From assembly GCA_000711775.1 (NCBI GenBank), contig ARYC01017296.1, positions 62,001 to 126,000 of the forward strand: a DNA stretch of 64,000 nt. Reading direction: 5' to 3'. The first letter of the stretch is position 1. Each line of letters begins with the position of its first letter. A program made the translations under genes and the position numbers. This stretch comes from Oxytricha trifallax (taxonomy: Eukaryota; Ciliophora; Spirotrichea; Sporadotrichida; Oxytrichidae). Of this stretch, positions 23,026 through 35,344 are shown piece by piece. Below the pieces are notes generated by a model. The model worked only from the letters and a program-made list of their open reading frames with translations, did not search any database and was not told where the DNA came from.

Positions 23026-24892
23026 TAAATTCATTATCAAGGTAGAAATGATATTTGGAATACTTTATGAACTTTCCATCAAAGTTATATGGAGATAACT
23101 TTTTCGAGGATTTTTTTCAATAATTTAAATATAACAAAATGAATTTACAATATTATATATATATAATTTTACGAATCATAATTTAATCAATTTTAATTTA
23201 AGGACTATTAGTAAAAAGAAACTGATTTGAGAAATCAAAAGCTAATAAATTATCAAATAATTTAAGAATAATTTTAAAAAAATTCATTATATATGTCATG
23301 CTATTTTTTATTAATTATAGACTAAAATATTTATAAAATTCCCCAAAATATACACTGAATAAATGCTTTGAAATTTATAATTCTAAATAATAAATAAATT
23401 TATTTTGTATACATATTAACTTGTGAGAAATTTTACTATTTCTCAATTTATGGGCTTCATGTTTATTCATTTTTTAATAGTTAATATAAATCAAAATTAT
23501 AAATTATCACTGTAAAAAGATAATTAAAGTATTTTATTCTCTGTTCCCTACTCTAATTTATTAATTAGCATATTATTTGAATTGAAATATTAAATCTTGC
23601 AACACATATACAGCAAGAAATGAAAAAAACAGTTTTTATCACGAGTGCTAAAATAACTAATATAATTAAAAATAATTAAAGTGTACATAAAATAAATACA
23701 TATTTCTGGCTTAAATAAAATCTAAAATTCAAAATATTGAGATTAAAAGTATGATATGATCCAACCTCATTTTTTTATTTTAGTAATTTACAATAATTTT
23801 AATCGTTATATTTTTACTCAAGTTTAATTTTAATTTAATGATTCTATTTATTTGAAAATTACAATTCTAAAATAATTGTAAATTAGATAAGTAATGGATA
23901 TCTATTGAACATAAAATTAAGAATTTTGTGTTTAATAAATGATATTTTAAATTATTTTTAAATTAATTTTCATTCAGTAATACTCCAATCCTAATAATGT
24001 TTTCGACTAGGATATTTGACTGTATCACTCAAGGATAGAGGATACTATATTGTGAAGCTTCAATATTACTGAACTCTATTTTCTATACATTTATTGGGAC
24101 TTATAAAAAGAAAGTGAAAGGACTTATAAATTATTAGAATAGGTTTTAAAAGGAATTATATTTAAATATATCTACTCAATAAGTATATTAATGAACTAAT
24201 TTTCCTTATTTTTATATAAAAGTAAAAAAAGAAATAATTAAAAAATTATCTTAGCTAGTGAAGATATTTATATTTCTAAATGTTTAAAATTTAAATTTAT
24301 AATTAACAAAGAAATCTCAATTAAAATGGTAGTTTAATAATCCCTTCAATCGGATATTATTTTTGTCTTCATATAATTTATAAAATAATTTTCAAAATAA
24401 TTATATTTTATTGAAATGAAGCTACTATTTGGAATATTAGAATTAAGTTTGATTTGTTTTACATTTAAGCATTGCAATAATTTCTTATATTTTTTCATAA
24501 AGAATAATTTTTTTTAATTTCCCTCTAAATATAATTTTGAGAATTTTTATTATATTACATAATTAAAATAATAATAGAATATAAACAATTATAAATTTTA
24601 TTCATTGAAGTAATTTAAACTTAATCTCATTAACCTAAATTTTTATCGTCATAAAAAATACGTATGATCAAATCTTTAATTTTTATAATTAATTTTAAAA
24701 GTGAATATCCTGTCATTTAGAAATTATATAAATTCTAAACTTGAAATTCATATATTTTTTGTATTCTTATAAAAAATATTAATTAGTTTTTAACATTTAA
24801 ATAAATGTTAAAAAAATATGTAAATTCTTTAAATAATTAATTGTTTTTTTTAAGATATTTGTGATTAAATTCTTTGAATATATTACAGTTAA
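23026..24892. other. AT-rich region without recognisable features
   Basis: About 1.9 kb of extremely AT-rich sequence. I found no coding block with the ciliate code, no homology to R blocks and no element termini. Confidence 0.4.
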
Positions 24893-24901
24893 CTTCACCT
24901 T

Positions 24902-25511
24902 GGTAACGGCCCCCTGGAGTGGGTCCCTAAAATATTTTTCTATTTTTAAAATAAAATGATCTAAAATCATTCAAACGTCAAAGTGGATTACTAGACCTCA
25001 TTATTTAGCTCTTAAATGACCTTTTCAAAAATTGAAAGCAACTCTGATCATAGTATCACTTAACATTAACATCTTAAAATGAAGTAAATTTTGAATTAAT
25101 ATATAATAATTTGTTACTATTTTCTTGTTTATTTTATTTTTATTTCATTTGTTTAATTACTCAAATTATGATTTACTTATAAAAAATGTGTATGGTTAAG
25201 TGGAACTAAACTATCAGGTATCATTTTAAAAAAGTTCAAATCATAATTTGAGTAATTAAACAAATGAAATAAAAAAAAAATAAACATGAAAATAGTAACA
25301 AATTATTATATATTAATTCAATATTTACTGTATTTTAAGATGTTAATGTGAAGTGATACTATGATCAGAGTTGCTTTAGATTTTTGGAAAGGTCATTTAA
25401 GAGCTAAATAATGAGTTCTAGTAATCCTCTTTGACGTTTGAATGATGTTAGAACATTTTTATTAATAAAATAGAGAAATATTTTAGCGACCCACTCCAGG
25501 GGGCTTTTACC
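24902..25511. mobile_element. Foldback (long inverted repeat) element, about 610 bp
   Basis: Two arms of roughly 270 bp are inverted copies: GGCCCCCTGGAGTGGGTC near 24908 pairs with GACCCACTCCAGGGGGC near 25487, and the similarity continues inwards through GACCTCATTATTTAGCTC. Flanks CTTCACCTT (24893-24901) and CATCACCTT (25512-25520) look like an 8-9 bp target duplication with one mismatch. No coding capacity. Probably a MITE of an 8-9 bp duplicating transposon such as Merlin; the superfamily is inferred from the duplication size only. Confidence 0.75.
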
Positions 25512-25887
25512 CATCACCTTTATTAAGATTTATTAATTTTTATAGAATTTAGATTGAAATTCAGATTTTAAGATTATTTTATAAAGTTATATCAAATTAT
25601 AATAGATTATTAAAATGAGTTTTTATTTAGAAGAGAATTTATTCTTCATTACAAATAAATATTCTTTTGGACATCAATAAAATTTGATAAAATAGCTTAT
25701 ACCTCCTAATTTTATTCTTCTCATTTTCAAAATGCAAAGCTGTTAATTTTTTGAATCGAATTTATGCTTTATTATTTTAATACAATTGTCAATAATATTT
25801 TTATAAATTTCACAACTTAACTTTTAGTACTAAATAAATAAGTGTAAGGCAAAAATTATTATAAGAAATTTCTTTTTATGTAAATCC

Positions 25888-28800
25888 TCTTAATTCTAGC
25901 ACTTCTGCGATGAGTACAGTGATGACGAGTTGAACAACTTCCAAATGCTGAAAGAAATCTACATGTTTCGTGGGGAGATAAGCCATTTAAACGAAAAGCT
26001 CAACGATAATTCCAGAAAGAAGTCCACTCTCTTTGATGGGGTTACGATCATCTTATAAATTTAGTATAATATTTATGTATTTTAATCTGTAATGAGAATT
26101 TCTTCAATTGTAATTCAAAGCACTTTACCAGAAATAATTTTAGGCATTAAACTTTAGAATGCCCAAAATAAACAAAGGATCATAACTATTGAGAAGCTAC
26201 ATTTTATGATTGATAATAATCTCTTTAAATTGTATAAATATTTAATGTCCAAATTATTTCCAACAAAAACAATTTCATGTATGAAAATACATCAAAAAAT
26301 ATAAACTTATTTATAAATAATCAGCTCTTAATATTATGCTTTAATCAAGCAGTATTAACAAACAATTCATCCCAGCAGTACAAGGGCATGATTGATTATA
26401 TTTGAATTAATATTATAACTACACTTGACAGCCAAATCAGAGGTATCAAATAGGGAGCTAAATACAGGGTGGTCAGAAGTCAATGAAGAGATAAGGGTTG
26501 TCAAAGAAACGTGGTTCTTCAGACTCAGTCAACACCATTCAAGTGGAGGGCTATAGAAGTTCAATCCTTGAGAAAGTCAACAGGCAATTAACAAGTCAAA
26601 TTAAAAAGAGCCCGATATTAAAATCTGAGGTCCGTCACAGAATCCATCTTATAACAATAAAAATAATTTATTCTGAAAATCTGAATAAATACTTTTAAAT
26701 TTATATTCTTTTTTGATTACCTGCTTCCCTTGGACATATTTAAAAGCCATTATTTCAATCATTCACTAATTTAAGCAACTCTCATAACAGAGTAATTGAG
26801 TTGCAATGAAGTAGAGGATTTAGGCCTATAGCCATAGAATATCGAAACTTATGTATGGGAAGTAGGGCCTAATCTCATTCTTGCATCAAATTTTTGGCCT
26901 GCTAACAGAAAAGCAAATGAAAAGAGTCAACTACTACTTCGCAATAAATAAAATGACTGAATAGGATAAGAAGTTTAATTATAATTTAAATTTAATTAAG
27001 ATAAACCAAGCTAGAAAAGAGAAAAGGAAGAACAATCCAATTAGAAAATTTCGAAGAATAAAAATCACCAACGAAGAAGCCCTCGAAACAAAATCTTCAG
27101 GAAGCTACACCTATCTCTTAAGCATCAATTGACCATAAAATACCCTGATCAGAGTGAATATTAATTTGAAAATCATACCAGCTAATCAAGATAAAAATTT
27201 AATACTTAAAATTATTTGCTAAGCATAGATCATTGTGTTTAAAGTATTATAATTTATAATATTTCAACTGAAGCTATATGAGAGCTTTGAGTGTCCAGAG
27301 GATGGCTACTCCCATATTTTTAAATTCTTGATAAAGTTTCCAGTTAACAAGATGAAGTACTTCCCCACACTGAAGTTTCAACAAATATGGGAAAGCTTAA
27401 CTCCTAGTTAACAACAAGAATAGTTCACAAGGCTTGGTCAGAAGCAAGAAATGTCCTAAGTTTAAATTATAAAAAGTACATCTGTCTAGGGTGGTAACGG
27501 GGCATTAGACAGTATTTATTCAAACAGATCGGCGTTTGCGCCACAGATTTCTCGCAATAACAAGTCTGATAAAGTAATTAATTAATATTTCAATTCAAAA
27601 TACATAATCCTTAAATATAAATAATTTATTAAGTTTATTCAGTATTAATATAAAAGATTACTAAAAGTTTTAAAATAAATTATTAATAAACTATAATCGC
27701 ATTTCTTGATATGTCTATTATTCAGATTAATTTGAAATTTAGATTAATGTTATATCCCTCAACCTTCTAATATTAAGTTAATTATAATAAAAATAGAATG
27801 ATACATATTCATAAATAAATTGTAAACTCCTAGGATGAGTGTTTTAATGTAATTAATTAGTTTTATCTTAATATCTACAGCAAATTTGAAATTTTTCATA
27901 TCTAAATGTAATTAAAAAGAAATTAATAATTATCTAACAGCAGATTTATAATTGCATTAAAGTTTTTGAATATCCAATATTTTAAAGTATTAAAATTAAG
28001 TCTGATGAGTCGCTATTCTATTTGGCTAGTGTGGGCAAGACCTACGTTTAAAGAAAGTAAGAGAAGAAGGAAAGAGAATTAAAACCCCTAAAACCCCTTC
28101 TTGAGTTTTAAATAAGTTTTTACTTATATAAGTAATAATAGGGATAAATATTTATTAGGGTATAAGTTTCTTATTCATTCTAATATTAAAATTAAAAGTA
28201 ATTATTTTAAAGGAGATATTTTTTGCTCTCCCTAGATGCATGTTTGACAACATTAATAGAAGAAGTTAAAATTTAAAATATTTCTAATAATATTTTTAAT
28301 TTTCACTGATAATCAATTTTAATCAATTACTTTTGAGAGACAAGATATTTCTCTGATTTATAATTTTTAAAAAAACTAATCTTAGTTAATTATTCATTAT
28401 TACTCTGTACTATTTGAAGAGGATTCATAAATTGTTTTTATAGCTGATATAAACAGCGTTAAAAAATCTTTTGGCATATATAAATATAAAATTCAAAGTA
28501 TTAAAGAGTTTTAGATAATAAATAATCTTTGCCCATTACTTAGAAATAAAAGAGTAAGAGTGTATTACAGAGAAAGATATTGAAATTGTAATAAAGTTTT
28601 TAATTGTAAATACATTTTTGACATTAATTTCCATTAAAAAAACCTAATTAATCCAAAATTTAATTATTAGAGTCTCCTAATATAGTCTAAATTAAATTAA
28701 GAGGTAAATTTTAGTTCAAAACCAAATTAGAAGCATTTAAATTTAAAATAAAAAAGTTAATTATACTCCTAATAAAGTTTAAACTTAATTTTATGAACTC

Positions 28801-30145
28801 TTAAAATAACAATACTATATTGAGAGTATATAATGTATGAAAATATGGAATATAAAATTTTAAACAAAAATCATTAATTTGATAGAATTAAACAAACCAT
28901 ATTAAGAATTGAAGACTAATTAACATTTAAATTTTTTATGTGTCCTAAAAATTGAATCATTTATACTTAATTACATAAAAAAATAAAAATACAATAAAAT
29001 TAGAAACAAATTACAATAAACCTCTAAGAGCCCTAATTCCTATCATTACCTATTTCAATAAAAATACATATAAAACTCAATAAGGGATTTTGAGGTTTTG
29101 AATCCTAATTGTCTCAAAAGTTCTCCACCTGCAAAATTCAAGAAGCGACTCCTTTTAGTAATTAATTATATATTTAAGAGTTAAGAGCATTTGTGATAAC
29201 GTCAAGAAAAGAATATTGGTCAAGATAATAAAAATCATATAGATTCCCATAAATTAAATTTTATATATTTAAACTTCGTTTTTGAAAGTTGTAAGTACTT
29301 TAATTTAGTTTATTTATAAAAAATAATTATTTAATTATAATTATAATACTTAATTATCCTTTGACTCCGATAGAGAGGCATAGAGATGACTAAAACAAAA
29401 TCTTTTTCACCAGAAGAGACAGTATTTCAATTGCAGTCGATTATTACATGAGGTTCACTATCAATAATTAATTATTACATAAATCTAAGATCCAATTCCA
29501 GTAAGCAAAAACATCCTCTCAAGAATAATAAATTTCTTGTAAAAAACTTATAATATTGCAAAAAGGATGTCATGATAAATTTAAAGAGCTACCTCGAATC
29601 TAAGCTGAGTTAAATTATTTTGTGGAGAAGTACATCAATACTTTTAAAATCTCAGAGCTAACTTACCAGATTTTATTGAAAAAATAACAAACGATTTCTT
29701 TTTAATTATGTAAACTTCTTGATTCTGTTCCACTTGACTGTTTAAATTCTGAGTAACTCAGAGAGTATTCAAAAGCTAATCAACTACAACATGTGTATAT
29801 TTATTAATAGATCTGAATTTCTTAACAATTTTCAACTCTATCATTAGGTTAAACTTCCATTAATCAAAATCTCTCACTTTATGCTAAGCACCCCTGCTAT
29901 AGAATTTTTTAATAAAATTTAGGACACTTACAAGTTCATTGGCTTTAGATTCTACCTCCCAATTAAGAAAATGCCTCAACTCAGGATATTTAAAATGATT
30001 TTTAGATTTTTATTATAATTAGCAAGTAACTGTAAATCTATTTAATGGATAGAATTAAAATTAAGAAGCATTTCTACTACATAACTTTGCTTAAGTTCTT
30101 GGAGTGGTTCAGAGAGGACTTTAATAAAAATATAAAATTATTGAA
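25888..30145 (+). pseudogene. R family copy C (split by a short TBE derivative)
   Basis: The most complete plus-strand copy. Block 1 at 25888-26050 is intact (DEYSDDELNNFQMLKEIYKS, then KKSTLFDGVTII). Block 2 is fragmented at 26160-26290. Further blocks: 26340-26400, 26435-26610 (KKRGSSDSVNTIQVEGY), 26770-26900, 26915-27130, 27265-27480 (PEDGYSHIFKFLIKFPVNK), 27490-27570, 28000-28079 continuing at 29104-29150 after a TBE derivative, 29365-29460 (PIERHRDDQNK), 29480-29560, 29700-29790, 29820-29980 and 30050-30130 (MDRIKIKKHFYY). A 2-nt loss near 27036-27052 shifts the frame relative to copy B. The C-terminal tail block was not found. Unknown protein; probably decayed or germline-limited, although its blocks remain very similar to copies A and B. 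Confidence 0.6.
28080..29100. mobile_element. Non-autonomous TBE derivative (1021 bp)
   Basis: The left end TAAAACCCCTAAAACCCC (28080-28097) and right end GGGATTTTGAGGTTTTG (to 29100) are degenerate inverted TBE termini flanked by AAT at 28077-28079 and 29101-29103. No transposase. Internal repeats with CTCCTAATAAAGTTTAAACT near 28768 resemble those near the end of the window inside TBE3, so it may derive from the TBE3 subtype. Removal with one AAT joins KQEKKERE to SQLSQKFSTCK in R copy C. Confidence 0.85.
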
Positions 30146-30149
30146 TTGT

Positions 30150-30680
30150 TCGAACTCATTGATTAATTAAATTATATTTTTAATTATAATATTCTGTATT
30201 TATTATAATAATTTATAAATGCAATTGATGCACTAGTTTAATTGGAATTCAAGACTATCGATATTTTATATTTAATATAGTAAGCCAAATTATTATCCAT
30301 TAATATTTCTTCAATTAAAATAAAGATTCTATAAGTATGAGTTATTTTTTCTTCAATAAAATTTCTTAATTGTGAACTTTAGAAAATATTAAAATAAGTA
30401 TATTAAGGATAGAATGACATATAAAATTATAATGAAATTCAATTATTTTATAATTCTATATTCTTGGCGATATATAAATTCAATTCATAGTTTTTGTAAT
30501 AATAATTTCTAAACACACTTCTAATTAATTTTCACACATCTAATATAGTAGCTTTATTCAAAGTTATCATATTATCATTGAAAAAACTAAGTATTTCTTA
30601 TCAAGATAAAATAACTCTTATAAGAATTTAATATATAAAATATATTAATTATTATTAAAGATAGTTTCTAATAGAGTTTA
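30150..30680. other. AT-rich spacer
   Basis: No coding block seen between R copy C and the N-like relic. Confidence 0.35.
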
Positions 30681-30684
30681 GCGA

Positions 30685-30755
30685 GTATGTGAAGGATTCA
30701 GATAAATGTAAATGAATAGACACAAAGCTTCAATATAAACTCCAAAGATGTAAAT
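30685..30755 (+). pseudogene. N-like relic (last block)
   Basis: The segment around GTAAATGAATAGACAC and GCTTCAATATAAACTCC is similar to the last block of gene N (VNEMLQGFNINYKDSS) but carries a TGA and changed bases. It lies on the plus strand, 3' end to 3' end with R copy D, which mirrors the arrangement of gene N with R copy F. A degenerate duplicate. Confidence 0.5.
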
Positions 30756-32465
30756 TTGAAGCATACTTATCAAAATAATTTTTTTCTTTATAAATATTTC
30801 ATATCTGTTTTATAATCAATAAATTCATTTAAAAGAAATTAACTGGGTAAACAAATTTGCGAAATAAAGAATACGTTGATCACTCAATTATATATCTTGT
30901 AAATATTGCTGATGATTACATATAAGAAATAGCATTTTTCTCAAGTCACTCTAAAGGCTAATTAATATCAGAAAATAATTCCTGCATGCTTTTAGGCTTG
31001 AATTCCCATTATGATATTGTCTTATTAATTTAGTTGAATTTATCTATATATTGTTTAAGAATATTATAATTAGGACACAATACATACTAATTGAAAGGAT
31101 TTTTAACCACAATTTCTGAGATACATTTCAAAGGCTTTGTTTTGAAATTTTTTAAAAAAAAGAATGCAAAGATATAAATAAATATAGATTCTCGCTTCAA
31201 AATACTAATAAACTAATTGCTAAAAGGATTGTTTTAGTGAACAGTGAAAATTAGATACGATTTTGGTGCAGTATAAGATATAAAATCATATAATTTACGA
31301 AATTAAGAAGAAATTATCAAATATTTAGGCATACTCCTTGATGATATAGTCTAATGTCTATTCTAATGAAAATTTCGTTGACTATTTTTGTAGCTAAAAA
31401 AATAATCTATGATAAAATTAACTTTATGCAATTGTTGATACCAATATTAAATTTTAATTGAACCAGAAGAAAAAACGAAGATTCATCCAATTAATTTAGC
31501 TATTGAAGTATTTTATGATACTTCTCACATCAAAAGCACAAGATTAATATATGTGATAAGTACTTAATCAAAAAGAGAGATTAAATTTAAGCAAATAGGG
31601 TTGAGCAATTTAACCTAAATATTAGATCAATTATTATAATTACTAAATTAACTAATTAATATTACTTTTTATCAATAAATTCTAGTATTTCATTAAATAA
31701 ATTCCATTAAAGTCCTCTCTGAACCACTCCAAAAAATAAAAGAGAAAATATGAATTTGAAATGCTCTATTAAATTTTAATTCTATCAATTAAAAAGATCT
31801 TATATATTTCTCACAAATCACTGTCGAAGTCTGCAACATCAAATATCCTGAATAAAAGAATTTTATTAAAAAGTAAGTAGAATCCAAAGCCAATGAACTT
31901 GTGAGGGTCCTTCATTTTATATTTTTTGTTTAATTTTATAGCTGAGGTAATTATAAAAAATATTTAAGATTTTCCAGAAAGTTTGACCTAATGATAGTGT
32001 TTATAATTGTGAAGGCATATAAGGAATGAAATTTTTCAATTATAAAAATGTAAATTGAAATTATTTCCACCTTTTATTATTTATTAAATTATATTACTCA
32101 CTGGATTGTTCAAACGATTAATAGTGAAGTTAAACAGAATTAAGAAGTTTAATATATTTAAATAGTGAATTTATTTATAATAAAATATCTCTGGAAAATT
32201 TAAACTAAAATTTAATTAAATAATGTACTTTTATATAAAGTAGTTTAACTCAGCTTATATTCAAGGTAGCTCTGTATCTTTGAAAGATAAATAAATTTTA
32301 TAATGCTTGGAGTTTTTCCTCCAGAATTTTAGTATTCTTGAGAGCATGTATTAATTCGTAATTAAGTAAATCTTAAAATTGTTGAAACTTATAATTAAGT
32401 TTTGAAGTTATATAAAAATAGACTCTAATCGAAAGGATGTCTCTTTATTTATCATATAAATATTT

Positions 32466-32934
32466 GGGGGGGGGGAAGTTTCCTGCACCAAAATTTTATA
32501 TGCACCCTAGGGAGGAAGTTTCCTGCCCTCAAAAAGGTAGTTCCCTGCCCCACACATTAAAATATGTAATTTTTTATAATTTTCAAAGAATCTTTATCAT
32601 CAATTATTATGTAGTTTTTTTTAAATATAATTTAGCTTCAAATATCATTTTAAGCTTGATAATAAATTAAAAATTTAATAAAAATCACATTAGTTATTAA
32701 TAAAAAACAATTATTTTAGCCTTGTCTATAATATATAATTTGATAAAGAATAATAATGTACCTTGAAAATTATATATTAATAAAAGTTGCATAGTACATG
32801 GTTATGGTAATTGAAATTGAAATTTATTTGTCTCTTTTAAATTTATTGCAAAAAACTTAAAATTTAATGTTGGGGGCAGGAAACTACCGAAGGAGGCAAG
32901 AAACTGGTTAGAGGCAGGAAACTTCCCCCCCCCC
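32466..32934. mobile_element. Poly-G MITE with 8-bp target duplication (469 bp)
   Basis: Ends are GGGGGGGGGGAAGTTTCCTG and its inverted form CAGGAAACTTCCCCCCCCCC. AAATATTT is duplicated at 32458-32465 and 32935-32942. The AAGTTTCCTGC motif repeats in tandem inside the left end (32483, 32516, 32540 region) and in inverted form at the right end. No ORF of note. The G-tract end plus the 8-bp duplication matches the transposase-bearing element at 40397-42022, so it may be mobilised by that type. Confidence 0.8.
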
Positions 32935-35344
32935 AAATATTTTATTTATTGTCAATAAAAATAGTTAAGGTTCATTGATATTGGTAAAGTAAATATATTT
33001 TTTTTATTAATTAAATATTATTATTTAGATCTTGCTCTAGCAGAAAGCGGATATTTAAATTTTGTGGTTAGATTGATTCTTGAAATATAATTATAATATA
33101 TATTTAGGAACTTAATATAAATAAAACGAAATGTTAATTTTCTGAATCGAGACTAAAATTTTTGTTAAATAAATGCTCTTTTTTATGACTTTTAATTATA
33201 TATACTTTTTTTCATAATTTATCTTGGCCTCCTCCTTTGAATTATTACAAGCATTACTAAAAGATCTAATGTTTTAAATTTTGCAGTTTGATTATTTGAA
33301 ATAATCATAATTTTGACAAGTAAACCATAAATTGAAAAATGTTAAATGGAAATAATTTTATATATAAGTTAATTATGAAATTCCTAGTTGCTTGAATAAA
33401 TACTGTCTTATAATTTGCCAGATATACTACGATTGAATATTTGCCTCTGCTTGATATAGTATTTGCAGACCATTTAAACTTAAAATATTATTATTATAAG
33501 AGTTTCCAAATATGAAAATAATCATATTATGGGCACTAAATGTTCATATAGCTTCTGCCTGAAAATAAAGAATTGGTAGGTTCTCTAAATAAATAGAAAT
33601 TAGAACTGTCTATTAATATTAACAATATTAGCTATAGATATTTGAAAAAAGATTAGAATTTTTTTTTCGAATTTTTATAAATTGATTTTTCATAATTTAT
33701 AGATGAAAGAAGAATTTTACTCAATTATAGACCATAGAAATTTCCTTAATAGATCAGAACTTTAATACATAATTTTATTCTAAAAATAATGAGTTCGAAA
33801 AACAATGCTAAATGCCATATTAAATATTTTAAAGATTATTAATAAATTTAAAAAAAGTGAGAACAATCAGATAATTTTTATATTAAAGGATAAAACATGC
33901 AGAAAATGATAAATTAAAAAAATTAATTAAATTGGTAAATATTAATGTTGGTTCATAAATTTTAAGTAAATAACATTTATGTTCTCTTGAAAATTTATCT
34001 TTTGATTGAAAATAGTCAACTTCCAGCAATATCTTCACAATTTTAAATATTTAACTTGATTGTATAAAGTTAATATAATTCACTCTGATCATAAAATTAT
34101 TCTGGTTAATTGATACTTAAGAGATAGGTGTAGCTTCCTGAAGATTTTGTTTCGAGGACTTCTTCGTTGTTGATTTTTCTTCTTCGAAATTTTCTTGGAT
34201 TTGGTTGTTCTTACTTTGCTCCTTTCTTACTTGGTTTGTCTTTATTAAATTAAAATAATAATCATAATTAAACTTTTTTTCTTGTTCAGTCATTTTATTT
34301 ATTGCGAAGTAGTAGTTGATTCTTTTCATTTGCTTTTCTGTGAGTAGGCCAAAAATGTGATAGATTAATGAGATCAGGCCCTACTTCCCATACATAAGCC
34401 TCATATTCTCTGGCTATAGGCCTAAATCCTCTATCTTTTTGCAACTCAATTACTTTGTTGTGAGAGTTGCTTAGGTGAGTGAAAGAATAAATTATATATT
34501 TAGGCTATTTATTATATCTAAAGGAAGAAAATAATATTTATTTTTAAATATTAATTCAGATTGCCAGAATAAATTATTATTATTTTTATAAGATGGACCC
34601 TGTGAGGGACTTCAGATGTTATATAGTTTATTTTTATGTTTGACTTGTTAAATTGCCTGTTGACTTTCTCAAGGATTGAACTTCTGTAGCCCTCGACCTC
34701 AATGGTGTTGACTGAGTCTGATGAACCACGTTTCTTTGACAACCCTTATCTCTTCATCTACTTCTGACCACCCTGTATTTGGCCCCCTATTTGATGCCTC
34801 TGATTTGGCTGTCAAGTGTAGATCTAATCAAATTATTACAAGAATTAGAAGAATTATTAAATAAGTTAATCAATTATGCCCTTGTACTGCTGGGATGAAT
34901 TGTTTGGTTGCAACTGCTTGATCTAAAATAAACTTTGGAGGTATAAATAAGTTGTAATTTAATGATTTTATTGGCTATTTGATATTTTTGACAGATATTC
35001 ATACATGAGATTGTTTTTGTAAAATAATGTACTCATTTGTTACATAAAATTGTAGTTCTTAAATAAGAAGAGTTTTAATCAATAAAAAATACAGCTTATG
35101 AAATGAATTATCCTTTGTTATCTTGGGGCATTATAAATTTGAATGTAGTAGCCTGATTCTTTCATAAGCATTGATCTATTTGAATACAATAATTATACTA
35201 GATTAATTAGATGATCATAATCCCATCGAAGAGAGTGGACTTCTTTTTGGAATTATCGTTGAGCTTTTCGTTTAGATGGCTTATCTCCCCTTGAGAATTG
35301 TAGATTTCTTTCAGCATTTGGAAGTTGTTCAACTCGTCATCACT

